Shown here in pieces: positions 32,499 through 39,564 of a DNA stretch of 39,564 nucleotides (the stretch's first letter is position 1; each line of letters begins with the position of its first letter). The DNA comes from Oceanicola sp. S124. Its GTDB lineage: Bacteria; Pseudomonadota; Alphaproteobacteria; Rhodobacterales; Rhodobacteraceae. A program made the position numbers and the translations under genes. Under the pieces are notes generated by a model. That model ran no database searches. It was not told the origin of the DNA and saw only the letters and a program-made list of their open reading frames with translations. The stretch spans positions 1 through 39,564 of the forward strand of contig NZ_AFPM01000295.1 of NCBI RefSeq assembly GCF_000220565.1, read 5' to 3'.

Positions 32499-33137
32499 AT
32501 GCAACAGGCGGCCCCTACCATGACAGACGATCCGACCTCCGGCGCAGATGAAACCCTGCGCAGCCTCGGAGACATCCTCGACAAGCTGGACTGCGCGGCA
32601 GAGGAAGACCGGGTTTCCATCGGCGACGTGGTGGACGAGGTCGGCACCCGCGCCTTCGCCCCGATCATCCTGGTGCCGGCGCTGATCCTGGTGTCGCCGC
32701 TGTCAGGCATCTTCGGCCTGCCGACCATCGGTGCGACCTTCATCTTCCTGATCACCGTGCAGAAACTGCTGGGACGAGAACACGTCTGGCTGCCAAAGAT
32801 CCTGAAGCGCCGCGAGGTCGCGGGACATCGGTTGAAGAAGGCGATCTCGTGGCTGCGCAAGCCCTGCGGCTGGGTTGACCGACGCACCCACACGCGGCTG
32901 ACGGCGCTGGTCTCGCGCCCCGCCAACCTGGTGACGCTGCTGGTCATCCTGGCGATCTGCCTGTTGATCCCGGGGCTTGAGCTGCTGCCGATGGTCACCT
33001 CGATCTTCGCCACGGCGATCTCGCTGTTCGCCATTGGCCTGCTGACCCGCGACGGGCTGTTCACCCTTCTCGGCTACACACAGGTCGTCCTCAGCGGCGG
33101 TCTGGTGATCTGGCTGCTGACGGGCGGGGCGGGCTGA
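32499..33137 (+). CDS. ExoD-family membrane protein
   Basis: A 212-residue protein of the ExoD family, named after Rhizobium exopolysaccharide and alkaline-pH-related ExoD. A hydrophilic N-terminal part (SLGDILDKLDCAAEEDRVSIGDVVDEVGTRAFAPIILVPALI) leads into about four hydrophobic spans; SPLSGIFGLPTIGATFIFLITVQKLLGREHVWLP is the diagnostic segment. An alternative start seven codons on (ATG at 32520) would also fit. Its stop meets the stop of the convergent Mrr-like gene with no base between. A role in exopolysaccharide or stress tolerance is known only for a few members. Confidence 0.9.
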   Translation: MQQAAPTMTDDPTSGADETLRSLGDILDKLDCAAEEDRVSIGDVVDEVGTRAFAPIILVPALILVSPLSGIFGLPTIGATFIFLITVQKLLGREHVWLPKILKRREVAGHRLKKAISWLRKPCGWVDRRTHTRLTALVSRPANLVTLLVILAICLLIPGLELLPMVTSIFATAISLFAIGLLTRDGLFTLLGYTQVVLSGGLVIWLLTGGAG

Positions 33138-33584
33138 TCAGGCGTTGCCGAAGTAATCCTCGTCGACGCCCTTCACGACATAGGTCTGCCGCGAGCGCAC
33201 GCCGACCCCGTAGCGGATCATCAGCTCGGCCAGCCTGCGCCCGTCGATCAGCACGACCCTTTGCTGCACCCGGTCGAGGAAAGCCGTCGCCTCACGCGAG
33301 AAACCTGAGGTCGTGACGAAAACGCCCTTGGTGGCGCTGACACCTATCAGGTTACCGATGAACTCGCGGATCGCCGGGCTGCCCACGGTGTTCTTCGGAT
33401 CGTATCGCTTGGCCTGGATATAGACCGCGTCCAGCCCGAGGGGATCCTCGTTGACCACCCCGTCGATACCGCCGTCACTGGATTTCCCAAGCCGCTCCGC
33501 CATCTGACGCTTGCCGTGTGCCCGCCCGTCGGACAATGCCTCCAGCACCGGCCTCATCAGGGTCTGATAGTCTGGAACGGGCAT
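33138..33584 (-). CDS. Mrr-like restriction endonuclease with an internal deletion
   Basis: A 148-residue protein with both ends of an Mrr-type enzyme but not its middle. Residues 1-32 (MPVPDYQTLMRPVLEALSDG onward) match the N-terminal winged-helix Mrr_N; from residue 34 it runs straight into the nuclease core GKSSDGGIDGVVNEDPLGLDAVYIQAKRYD, with the D41...Q57-A58-K59 catalytic signature, then GVFVTTSGFSREA and the C-terminal VLIDGRRLAELMIRYGVGV. Full Mrr proteins are about 300 residues; roughly 150 are missing, including the rest of the DNA-binding domain and the first core helix. The frame is intact and a GGAG box precedes the ATG. It is 23 bases after dxs on the same strand. Activity is doubtful. 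Confidence 0.82.
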   Translation of the reverse strand: MPVPDYQTLMRPVLEALSDGRAHGKRQMAERLGKSSDGGIDGVVNEDPLGLDAVYIQAKRYDPKNTVGSPAIREFIGNLIGVSATKGVFVTTSGFSREATAFLDRVQQRVVLIDGRRLAELMIRYGVGVRSRQTYVVKGVDEDYFGNA

Positions 33585-33607
33585 GGGGTCTCCGGTGCGT
33601 TCTGGCG

Positions 33608-35533
33608 TCAGGCCCTCTTGCCTAGCCGCTCCACGCCCAGCACGTCCAGCACCTTGGCTTCGATGTCCTCGGCGTTCATGCCGGCGGTAGCGTACATGTC
33701 CGCCGGGCTGGACTGGTCGATGAAGATATCCGGCAGCACCATCGAGCGGAACTTCAGGCCCTTGTCGAAGACGCCCTCGTCGGCGAGCAGTTGCGCGACA
33801 TGGCTGCCGAAACCGCCGATGGCGCCCTCCTCGATGGTGATCAGCGCCTCGTGGTCTGCCGCCAGCTTCAGGATCATCTCGCGGTCCAGCGGCTTGGCGA
33901 AGCGGGCGTCGGCGACGGTGGGGGTGATGCCGCGGGCCTGAAGCGCCTCGGCGGCGTCAAGCACCTCCTTCAGGCGGGCGCCGAAGGACAACAGGGCGAC
34001 GCGACCACCCTCGCGGATCATCCGGCCCTTGCCGATTTCCAGCACCTGGCCCTTTTCAGGCATCTCGACGCCGACACCCTCTCCGCGCGGATAGCGGAAG
34101 GCGATGGGACCCTCGTCATGGGCAGCAGCGGTGGCGACCATGTGCTTCAGCTCTGCCTCGTCGGCGGCGGCCATGACCACCATGCCGGGCAGGTTGGCCA
34201 TGAAGGCCACGTCGAAGCTGCCCGCGTGGGTGGCGCCATCGGCGCCGACCAGACCGGCACGGTCGATGGCGAAGCGCACGGGAAGGCGCTGGATCGCCAC
34301 GTCATGCACCACCTGGTCGTAGCCGCGTTGCAGGAAGGTGGAATAGATCGCGCAGAAGGGCCGCATCCCGCCTGCCGCCAGACCGGCGGCGAAGGTCACG
34401 CCATGCTGCTCGGCGATGCCCACGTCGAAGCAGCGCGAGGGGAAGCGCTGATCCATCAGCTGCAGGCCCGTCCCGTCGGGCATGGCAGCAGTGACGGCGC
34501 AGATGCGGCTGTCCTCGGCGGCAAGGCGCACCAGTTCCTCGCCGAAGACCGAGGTGTAGCTGGGCGCGTTCGAGGGCGCCTTCTTCTGCTTGCCCGAGGG
34601 CACGTCGAACTTGGCCGTGGCATGGCCCCTGTCGCTGGCGGTCTCGGCGGGGGCATAGCCCTTGCCCTTCTTCGTCACCACGTGGATCAGCACCGGCCCC
34701 GTGGCGCGCGCCTTGACGGTGCGCAGCACCGGCAGCAGCTGGCCCATGTCGTGCCCGTCCAGCGGGCCGAGGTAGCTGAAGCCCAGCTCTTCGAAGAGCG
34801 TACCGCCGACAGCGATGCCCTTCAGCATCTCCTTGGCGCGCTTGGCGCCTTCCTGGAAGGGCGGCGGCAGCAGGGACACCGCGCCCTTGGCGGCCTCCTT
34901 GAAGCTGTGGAAGGGATCGCCGGCATAGAGCCGGGACAGGTAGTTCGACAGGGCACCGACGGGCGGCGCGATGGACATCTCGTTGTCGTTCAGGATGACG
35001 ATCATCCGCTTGCCGAGGTGGCCGGCGTTGTTCATCGCCTCGAAGGCCATGCCGGCGCTCATCGCGCCATCGCCGATCACGGCAATCGCATCGCCCAGCC
35101 CCTCGGGCAGCTGCCCGCCGAGGTCGCGCGCCACGGCAAAGCCGAGCGCGGCGGAAATCGAGGTGGAACTATGCGCCGCGCCGAAAGGATCGTAGGGGCT
35201 TTCGCTGCGCTTGGTGAAGCCCGACAGACCGCCCTTCTGGCGCAGGGTGCGGATGCGGTCACGGCGCCCGGTCAGGATCTTGTGCGGGTAGCTCTGGTGG
35301 CTGACATCCCAGATGATCTTGTCGCGCGGCGCCTCGAAGATCGCATGCAGCGCCACGGTCAGCTCGATCACGCCAAGGCCCGCGCCGAGGTGGCCGCCGG
35401 TCTCGGAGACCGCCGAGATCGTCTCGGCGCGCAGCTCGTTCGCGAGGCGCTTCAGCTCGGCATCCGACAGGCCCTTCATGTCCGCGGGGGTCACGACACG
35501 GTCAAGCAACGGGGTCTCGGGTCTGGAGGTCAT
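33608..35533 (-). CDS. dxs: 1-deoxy-D-xylulose-5-phosphate synthase
   Basis: First enzyme of the MEP isoprenoid pathway, condensing pyruvate and glyceraldehyde 3-phosphate with thiamine diphosphate. The 641-residue length is standard. Visible parts are [23 protein letters not shown]-type [15 protein letters not shown], the thiamine motif [20 protein letters not shown]...ILNDNEMSI, and the transketolase-like central domain [18 protein letters not shown] with the catalytic Glu. It lies 41 bases downstream of ispA on the same strand, so xseB, ispA and dxs probably form one operon. It also needs thiamine, which the nearby but separate thi operon imports. Confidence 0.98.
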   Translation of the reverse strand: MTSRPETPLLDRVVTPADMKGLSDAELKRLANELRAETISAVSETGGHLGAGLGVIELTVALHAIFEAPRDKIIWDVSHQSYPHKILTGRRDRIRTLRQKGGLSGFTKRSESPYDPFGAAHSSTSISAALGFAVARDLGGQLPEGLGDAIAVIGDGAMSAGMAFEAMNNAGHLGKRMIVILNDNEMSIAPPVGALSNYLSRLYAGDPFHSFKEAAKGAVSLLPPPFQEGAKRAKEMLKGIAVGGTLFEELGFSYLGPLDGHDMGQLLPVLRTVKARATGPVLIHVVTKKGKGYAPAETASDRGHATAKFDVPSGKQKKAPSNAPSYTSVFGEELVRLAAEDSRICAVTAAMPDGTGLQLMDQRFPSRCFDVGIAEQHGVTFAAGLAAGGMRPFCAIYSTFLQRGYDQVVHDVAIQRLPVRFAIDRAGLVGADGATHAGSFDVAFMANLPGMVVMAAADEAELKHMVATAAAHDEGPIAFRYPRGEGVGVEMPEKGQVLEIGKGRMIREGGRVALLSFGARLKEVLDAAEALQARGITPTVADARFAKPLDREMILKLAADHEALITIEEGAIGGFGSHVAQLLADEGVFDKGLKFRSMVLPDIFIDQSSPADMYATAGMNAEDIEAKVLDVLGVERLGKRA

Positions 35534-35574
35534 GGCTCTGGCTCTTCGCGGGCTTGGGGCGGATCCGGGGCAGA

Positions 35575-36435
35575 TCAGCTTTGGCGCGAGATAACGAAGC
35601 GGGCCGCTTGCCGCAAGTTCTCTGCTGCCTCACCATATGGGGCAAGGGCCTCGCAGGCCAAGGAGACAAGACGTCCCGCCTCGGCCCGTGCGGGTTCCAG
35701 CCCCATGAGTGAGACGAAGGTGGCCTTGCCGGCGGCGGCGTCCTTGCCGACCCGCTTGCCGGTCTCGGCCTCGTCGCCCTCGACATCCAGGATGTCGTCG
35801 GCGATCTGGAAGGCCAGTCCGAAGGCGGTGGCATAGGCCGACAGCGGTGCCGGATCGGCCCCCGCCATCACCGCGCCCGCCGTGGCGGACCAGTCAAACA
35901 GCGCGCCGGTCTTCAGCGCCTGCAACCGGGTGATCTGATCCAGCGTCAGGGGGGTCGCGGCGCTTTCGGCGGCGATGTCCAGCACCTGCCCCAGCACCAT
36001 GCCGCGCCCGCCAGCCGCGCGCGCCAGCCCCTGCACCAGCGCCAGGCGACGCTCGGCAGGCAGGTCAAGACCCGCGACCAGTTCGAAGGCCACGGCCTGA
36101 AGGGCATCGCCGGTCAGCACGGCCATGGCCTCGTCCCACTTCACGTGGACGGTGGGCAGGCCGCGCCGCAGATCGTCGTCATCCATGCAGGGCATGTCGT
36201 CATGGACGAGGGAATAGGCATGCAGCGCCTCGATGGCGGCGGCGGCATCCAGCGCTGGCGCCCCGGCCACGCCATGCAGCCGGGCGCTTTCCAGCACCAG
36301 GAAGGCACGCAGCCGCTTGCCGCCAGAGCAGGCATAGCGCATGGCAGCGCCCAGTTCGCCCTCGTGATCGGCCAGCACCCTGTCGAGATGCGCGGTGACG
36401 GCTTCTGCCGCCCCGGCCAGCGCATGCTGGAACAA
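35575..36435 (-). CDS. ispA: Polyprenyl (farnesyl/geranylgeranyl) diphosphate synthase
   Basis: Prenyl chain-elongating enzyme of 286 residues, joining dimethylallyl or geranyl diphosphate with isopentenyl diphosphate. The first aspartate-rich motif is [16 protein letters not shown] (Asp79, 80 and 85) and the second [28 protein letters not shown] is the conserved GGKR(L/I)R block. The extra two residues between the first and second Asp pairs (DDxxxxD) are typical of bacterial FPP synthases. The start is a TTG 2 bases after the xseB stop ([10 protein letters not shown]); no ATG in frame lies near. Operon with xseB before it and dxs after. Confidence 0.93.
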   Translation of the reverse strand: MFQHALAGAAEAVTAHLDRVLADHEGELGAAMRYACSGGKRLRAFLVLESARLHGVAGAPALDAAAAIEALHAYSLVHDDMPCMDDDDLRRGLPTVHVKWDEAMAVLTGDALQAVAFELVAGLDLPAERRLALVQGLARAAGGRGMVLGQVLDIAAESAATPLTLDQITRLQALKTGALFDWSATAGAVMAGADPAPLSAYATAFGLAFQIADDILDVEGDEAETGKRVGKDAAAGKATFVSLMGLEPARAEAGRLVSLACEALAPYGEAAENLRQAARFVISRQS

Positions 36436-36437
36436 GG

Positions 36438-36680
36438 TCAGAGCCCCTCGACCGGCTTCAGCCCGGCGGGGTTGCCCTCGCCGTCCAGGGTGATCGCGGC
36501 GACCTTTTCCTCGGCCTCGGCCAGCTTCTTCTCACAGTGCTTCTTCAGCTCGGCGCCGCGCTCGTAGAGCTTGATCGAGGCCTCCAGCTCGACGTCGCCG
36601 CGTTCAAGCTGGCCGACGACACCCTCAAGCTCCTTCATGGCGGCTTCGAAGGACATTTCCGGGATCGGGGTATCGGACAT
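36438..36680 (-). CDS. xseB: Exodeoxyribonuclease VII small subunit
   Basis: An 80-residue helical protein, the small subunit of exonuclease VII, which degrades single-stranded DNA with XseA. The family core is visible as MSFEAAMKELEGVVGQLERGDVELEASIKLYERGAELKKHCEKKLAEAEEKV. The start at 36680 follows AAGGAG. It heads the xseB-ispA-dxs unit, a common alphaproteobacterial arrangement; xseA is not in this window. The link to isoprenoid genes seems to be positional only. Confidence 0.95.
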   Translation of the reverse strand: MSDTPIPEMSFEAAMKELEGVVGQLERGDVELEASIKLYERGAELKKHCEKKLAEAEEKVAAITLDGEGNPAGLKPVEGL

Positions 36681-36798
36681 CTGGGGCTCCTTGCGGCGGA
36701 TAGGGGCGTTTGGCGGCACCATAGCCGCGCGCGCGGGGTGGTTCAATTGAGCTTCTGGCGCGTTGACCTTCCACGGCGGAGGGGCGCAACATGGCACC

Positions 36799-37758
36799 AT
36801 GAACGCGCTGCTGGAAAACGCCGCCGAAAGGCACCCGGAAGAGGCCGAGGCCGCCGCCGCGCGGCTGGCCGCGTTGTTGCCCCGGGGCACAGAGGTGGCC
36901 GAAATCCTGCGGCTGGTGCCCGGTCGGCGCGCGGTCTTTGCCGGGCAGTGGCAGGGGGTGGAGGCGGTCTTTCACCTCGACATCGCCGGACAGGAGGATT
37001 TCGCCGTCGCCCATGCGGAACAGTCCCGGGTGCATGGCTACATGGCGACGGGGGCCTATCGCGTCCCCGCCCCGCTGGCGCTGCTGGCCGGGGGTCGCGT
37101 CGCCGTGGTCGCGCGGATCGAGGGGGTGCCGCTGTTGCAGGCGCTCTGGCAGGCCGAGGCGGAGGCGCGCCCGGCGATGCAGGCGACCGGCGCGGGCTGG
37201 CTCGCCGCCCATGCCGCGCCGACGCTGGAAGACAGCCCGGTGAACCGGGGCCCCTGGCGCAAATGGGCCGACGAGGGGCTGGCGCAGCAGCCGCATGACA
37301 GGCTGAAGGCGGTCGAGGCCCGGGTGGCGCAGAAGTTCCATGCCCTGTCGCGGCAGATGCGCGGGCAGCAGAGCTGGCGCACCGCGCTTGGCCATGGCGA
37401 TTTCCACCCCGGCAACCTGATGCGCGATGGCGCGGGGGTGACCTGGGGCATCGACCTCGGCGCCTCGACCCGAGCGCCGCTGTGCCGCGACATCGCACGG
37501 TTTCTCGTCCATGCGGCGCGGCGCGACATGTGGCCCTCGGGGCGGCGGTGCTTCGGCGTGGACGCGGGCGGGCTGGCCGATTTCGCCAGCGCCCTCTCGC
37601 TGACGGATCAGGAGCTTGCCACCGACCTGCCCTTCTTCATCTGCCACGAGGTCCTGTCGCGGGTCGAACACCCGAAGATGCCCGGCCGCCGCATCCGCCT
37701 GGCGCAAGAGATGACCGAGGCGCTGTTCGAGGACATGCGCGACCTGCTGCGCGACTAG
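36799..37758 (+). CDS. Aminoglycoside phosphotransferase (APH)-fold protein
   Basis: A 319-residue protein of the APH/choline-kinase-like fold. The catalytic loop is LGHGDFHPGNLM (Asp201, Asn206) and the Mg2+ site is WGIDLGAS (Asp219). The N-lobe is divergent: the strand that usually holds the ATP-binding lysine reads VEAVFHLDI, without the Lys, so nucleotide binding may be atypical. It is transcribed opposite to its neighbours, between xseB and the HDAC-family gene, whose order is otherwise a familiar unit in this family. The ATG at 36799 has no obvious Shine-Dalgarno; a longer open start at 36763 also exists. Substrate unknown. Confidence 0.78.
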   Translation: MNALLENAAERHPEEAEAAAARLAALLPRGTEVAEILRLVPGRRAVFAGQWQGVEAVFHLDIAGQEDFAVAHAEQSRVHGYMATGAYRVPAPLALLAGGRVAVVARIEGVPLLQALWQAEAEARPAMQATGAGWLAAHAAPTLEDSPVNRGPWRKWADEGLAQQPHDRLKAVEARVAQKFHALSRQMRGQQSWRTALGHGDFHPGNLMRDGAGVTWGIDLGASTRAPLCRDIARFLVHAARRDMWPSGRRCFGVDAGGLADFASALSLTDQELATDLPFFICHEVLSRVEHPKMPGRRIRLAQEMTEALFEDMRDLLRD

Positions 37759-37761
37759 CGC

Positions 37762-38688
37762 CTAGGCCGCGGCGGCGATCAGCCCGTCGACATGTACCGC
37801 CGCCGCCTCGGCCAGGGCCTCCAGGTTGTAGCCCCCTTCGAGGCACGAAACGAGCCGCCCGCCGCAGACCTCACCCGCCAGCGCCGCGACCTGATCGGTC
37901 AGCCAGCGGAAATCCTGCGTCTCAAGCGAGATCGAGGCCAGCGGATCGTCCCGGTGCGCGTCAAATCCCGAGGACAGCAGGATCAGCTCGGGCGCGAAGC
38001 TCCGGATCTTCGGCAGCACCTGCTGGGTGACGATCATCCGGTAGACCTCACCATCCGTCCCGGCCGAGAGGGGAATGTTACGGATGGTGTCATGCGGCCC
38101 GAATTCGTCCCGGTTGCCGGTGCCCGGGTAGAGCGGCTGCTGGTGGGTCGAGATGAACAGGATGCGCGGATCGGACTGCACGAGGTCCTGCGTGCCGTTG
38201 CCGTGGTGCACGTCGGGATCGAAGATCGCCACGCGCTGCAGGCCGCGCCGTTCCAGCGCGTGCTTGGCGGCAAGGGCGACATTGCCGAACAGGCAAAAGC
38301 CCATGGGGCTTTCCGTCTCGGCGTGATGGCCCGGCGGGCGGGTGGCGACGAAGGCGTTGTCGGCGCGCCCGTCCAGCACCGCATCCACCGCGGCAATCGC
38401 CCCGCCGGCAGAGCGCAGCGCGGCGCGGTAGGAACCGGGCGACATCCAGGTGTCGGGATCCATCTGCACCTGCCCCTCGGCGGGCTCGGCCCCGCGCACG
38501 CGGTCGATGTAGCCCTGCGGATGACAGAGCAACAGGTCGGCCTCTTCCGCCAGGGGCGCCTCGTGACGGTCCAGCGCCTTGCCCTCCAGCGCCGAGAGCA
38601 CGCGGGACAGCCGCGCGACCTGTTCGGGGTGGCCCTCGGGGGTCAGGTGGTTCAGGCAGTCGGGATGGGTAAAGAGCGCAGTGGTCAT
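37762..38688 (-). CDS. Histone deacetylase-family deacetylase (acetoin utilisation/polyamine deacetylase-like)
   Basis: A 308-residue zinc-dependent arginase/deacetylase-fold enzyme. The general base pair is RPPGHHAE (His121, 122), the zinc ligands are Asp159 and His161 in FDPDVHHGNGTQ with Asp243 in SSGFDAHRDDPL, and the transition-state Tyr is in LEGGYNLEAL. The residue between the two aspartates of the DxDxHH motif is Pro where Trp or Ile is usual. Such bacterial enzymes act on acetylated polyamines, small amides or proteins. It converges closely on the phosphotransferase gene (3 bases apart). The start follows AGGAAGG. Confidence 0.93.
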   Translation of the reverse strand: MTTALFTHPDCLNHLTPEGHPEQVARLSRVLSALEGKALDRHEAPLAEEADLLLCHPQGYIDRVRGAEPAEGQVQMDPDTWMSPGSYRAALRSAGGAIAAVDAVLDGRADNAFVATRPPGHHAETESPMGFCLFGNVALAAKHALERRGLQRVAIFDPDVHHGNGTQDLVQSDPRILFISTHQQPLYPGTGNRDEFGPHDTIRNIPLSAGTDGEVYRMIVTQQVLPKIRSFAPELILLSSGFDAHRDDPLASISLETQDFRWLTDQVAALAGEVCGGRLVSCLEGGYNLEALAEAAAVHVDGLIAAAA

Positions 38689-38816
38689 GGGGCCTTCCTG
38701 TCAGACGTCGGCGCGGCGGAGGTCCCCTCCGGCCGGCATGTGTGCGGCAAGCTGATGCGAGACGGGGGCGCCCGTCAATCCGGCAAAGGCAGATCCTGCG
38801 CGCGCCGGGGCGGCGG

Positions 38817-39530
38817 TCAGTCCGGAGCCAGCATGTAGCCCGCGCCGCGGATGGTCTGCAGGTAGCGCGGCTGCTTCGGATCGGCCTCTATCTTGCGGCG
38901 CAGCCGGGTGATCTGCACGTCGACGGCCCGTTCCTGCGCGCCGGGCTGGTCGCCGCTGGCGCCGCGGCCCAGTTCCTCGACAAGCTGCTGGCGCGACAGG
39001 GGTTCGCCGGGGTGGGCCGAGAAGATCCGCATCAGCTGCACCTCTGTTGCCGTCAGCCGCACGGGGGTATCGCCCGACCACAGCTCTCCGCGGTCGATGT
39101 CGTAGCGCACCGCGCCGAGATGCAGCACCTTGGGCAGGTTGCGCGCGGCGGGCATGTCGGGCACCCGGCGCAGAATGGCATTGATCCGCAGCGACAGCTC
39201 GCGCGGCTCGAAGGGCTTGATCAGGTAGTCGTCCGCCCCGGCCTCGAAACCGCGAATGCGGTCCTCTGTCTCGCCCCGGGCGGTCAGCAGCAGGATCGGC
39301 GTGCGGATCTCTCCGCGCAGGCGTTCGGTCAGGGTGATCCCGTCCTCGCCCGGCATCATCACGTCCAGCACGATCAGGTCGAACTCCAGCCCCGCCAGCA
39401 GGCGGCGCGCATGGGCCGCATCGCGCGCCGTCGAGACAAGGAACCCCTGCCGCTTGAGGAAGCGGGCCAGCAGATCGCGGATCCGCTCGTCATCGTCGAC
39501 GATCAGCAGATGCGGATCCGGGTCGCTCAT
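38817..39530 (-). CDS. OmpR-family two-component response regulator
   Basis: A 237-residue response regulator. The receiver domain holds the acidic pair in LLIVDDDERIRDLL, the phospho-acceptor Asp56 in LIVLDVMMPGEDG, Thr in LLTARGETEDRI and Lys105 in DYLIKPFEPREL. The C-terminal winged helix (about 140-237) ends with AVDVQITRLRRKIEADPKQPRYLQTIRGAGYML, the OmpR/PhoB recognition part. No histidine kinase is nearby in the window, so it is an orphan here; the upstream gene ends by overlapping its start codon. Target genes unknown. Confidence 0.95.
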   Translation of the reverse strand: MSDPDPHLLIVDDDERIRDLLARFLKRQGFLVSTARDAAHARRLLAGLEFDLIVLDVMMPGEDGITLTERLRGEIRTPILLLTARGETEDRIRGFEAGADDYLIKPFEPRELSLRINAILRRVPDMPAARNLPKVLHLGAVRYDIDRGELWSGDTPVRLTATEVQLMRIFSAHPGEPLSRQQLVEELGRGASGDQPGAQERAVDVQITRLRRKIEADPKQPRYLQTIRGAGYMLAPD

Positions 39531-39562
39531 GGGGTGCCCTCGCGCAGGGCGGCGTGGGACTT
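39527..39562 (-). CDS. C-terminal end of an upstream gene (partial)
   Basis: On the minus strand the last codons K-S-H-A-A-L-R-E-G-T-P run into a TGA that overlaps the ATG of the response regulator (ATGA). The fit of a coupled stop suggests a real gene starting beyond the right edge. Only 11 residues are visible; in related genomes a MarR-type gene often sits here, but this cannot be judged from the fragment. Confidence 0.4.
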   Translation of the reverse strand, partial: KSHAALREGTP

Positions 39563-39564
39563 GC

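Overview
The window looks like ordinary, high-GC, densely packed chromosome of an alphaproteobacterium, most likely of the Rhodobacteraceae (Roseobacter/Paracoccus-like). The pointers are gene content and order: an ALDH16-type aldehyde dehydrogenase next to deoC, serA-serC divergent from serB, the HDAC-like / xseB / ispA / dxs group, an HU gene beside amn, a TPP-riboswitch-controlled thiBPQ, and hairpin-rich intergenic repeats. No rRNA, tRNA, CRISPR array, prophage, insertion sequence or plasmid function was recognised. The assignment rests on reading proteins and DNA motifs by eye; no database search was possible.

Layout. 1-4.5 kb: acetyl-CoA acetyltransferase, a metallophosphoesterase, a small heme-copper-oxidase-like membrane protein, an Rrf2 regulator with a GliT-like flavin disulfide oxidoreductase, and a GNAT. 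4.6-8.9 kb: the complete phosphorylated serine pathway from 3-phosphoglycerate (serA, serC, and divergent serB), with repeat-rich DNA between serC and serB and after serB. 9.4-12 kb: a translationally coupled ArsR / AHSA1 / YCII trio, then an aldose-1-epimerase-like gene coupled to a GNAT. 12-15.4 kb: deoC with an ALDH16-type dehydrogenase, probably deoxyribose-5-phosphate cleavage plus acetaldehyde oxidation. 15.5-19.5 kb: TPP riboswitch, thiB, thiP, thiQ and a degenerate sugar-kinase-like gene. 19.6-23.4 kb: GT90-like glycosyltransferase, aroC, an AEC transporter and an orphan small membrane protein with a structured leader. 23.5-29.3 kb: CcdA with a thioredoxin, EamA exporter with a cupin, and a MarR / MFS / HlyD efflux operon. 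29.5-33.6 kb: HU, AMP nucleosidase, an SDR, ExoD, and an Mrr-like gene with an internal deletion. 33.6-39.6 kb: dxs, ispA, xseB (isoprenoid precursors), a divergent phosphotransferase, an HDAC-family deacetylase, and an OmpR-type response regulator with the tail of the gene upstream of it.

Almost everything is recognisable housekeeping or common accessory metabolism, and I found no strong case for an entirely new multi-gene system. The items most worth a second look are the non-coding repeats around the serine genes (a four-copy 45-bp tandem array built from a hairpin module that also occurs near 29.4 kb, and paired REP-like palindromes at two sites), the kinase-like gene that has lost its phosphate-binding motif, the internally deleted Mrr, the triple-hairpin leader at 22.89-22.96 kb, and the small oxidase-like membrane protein.
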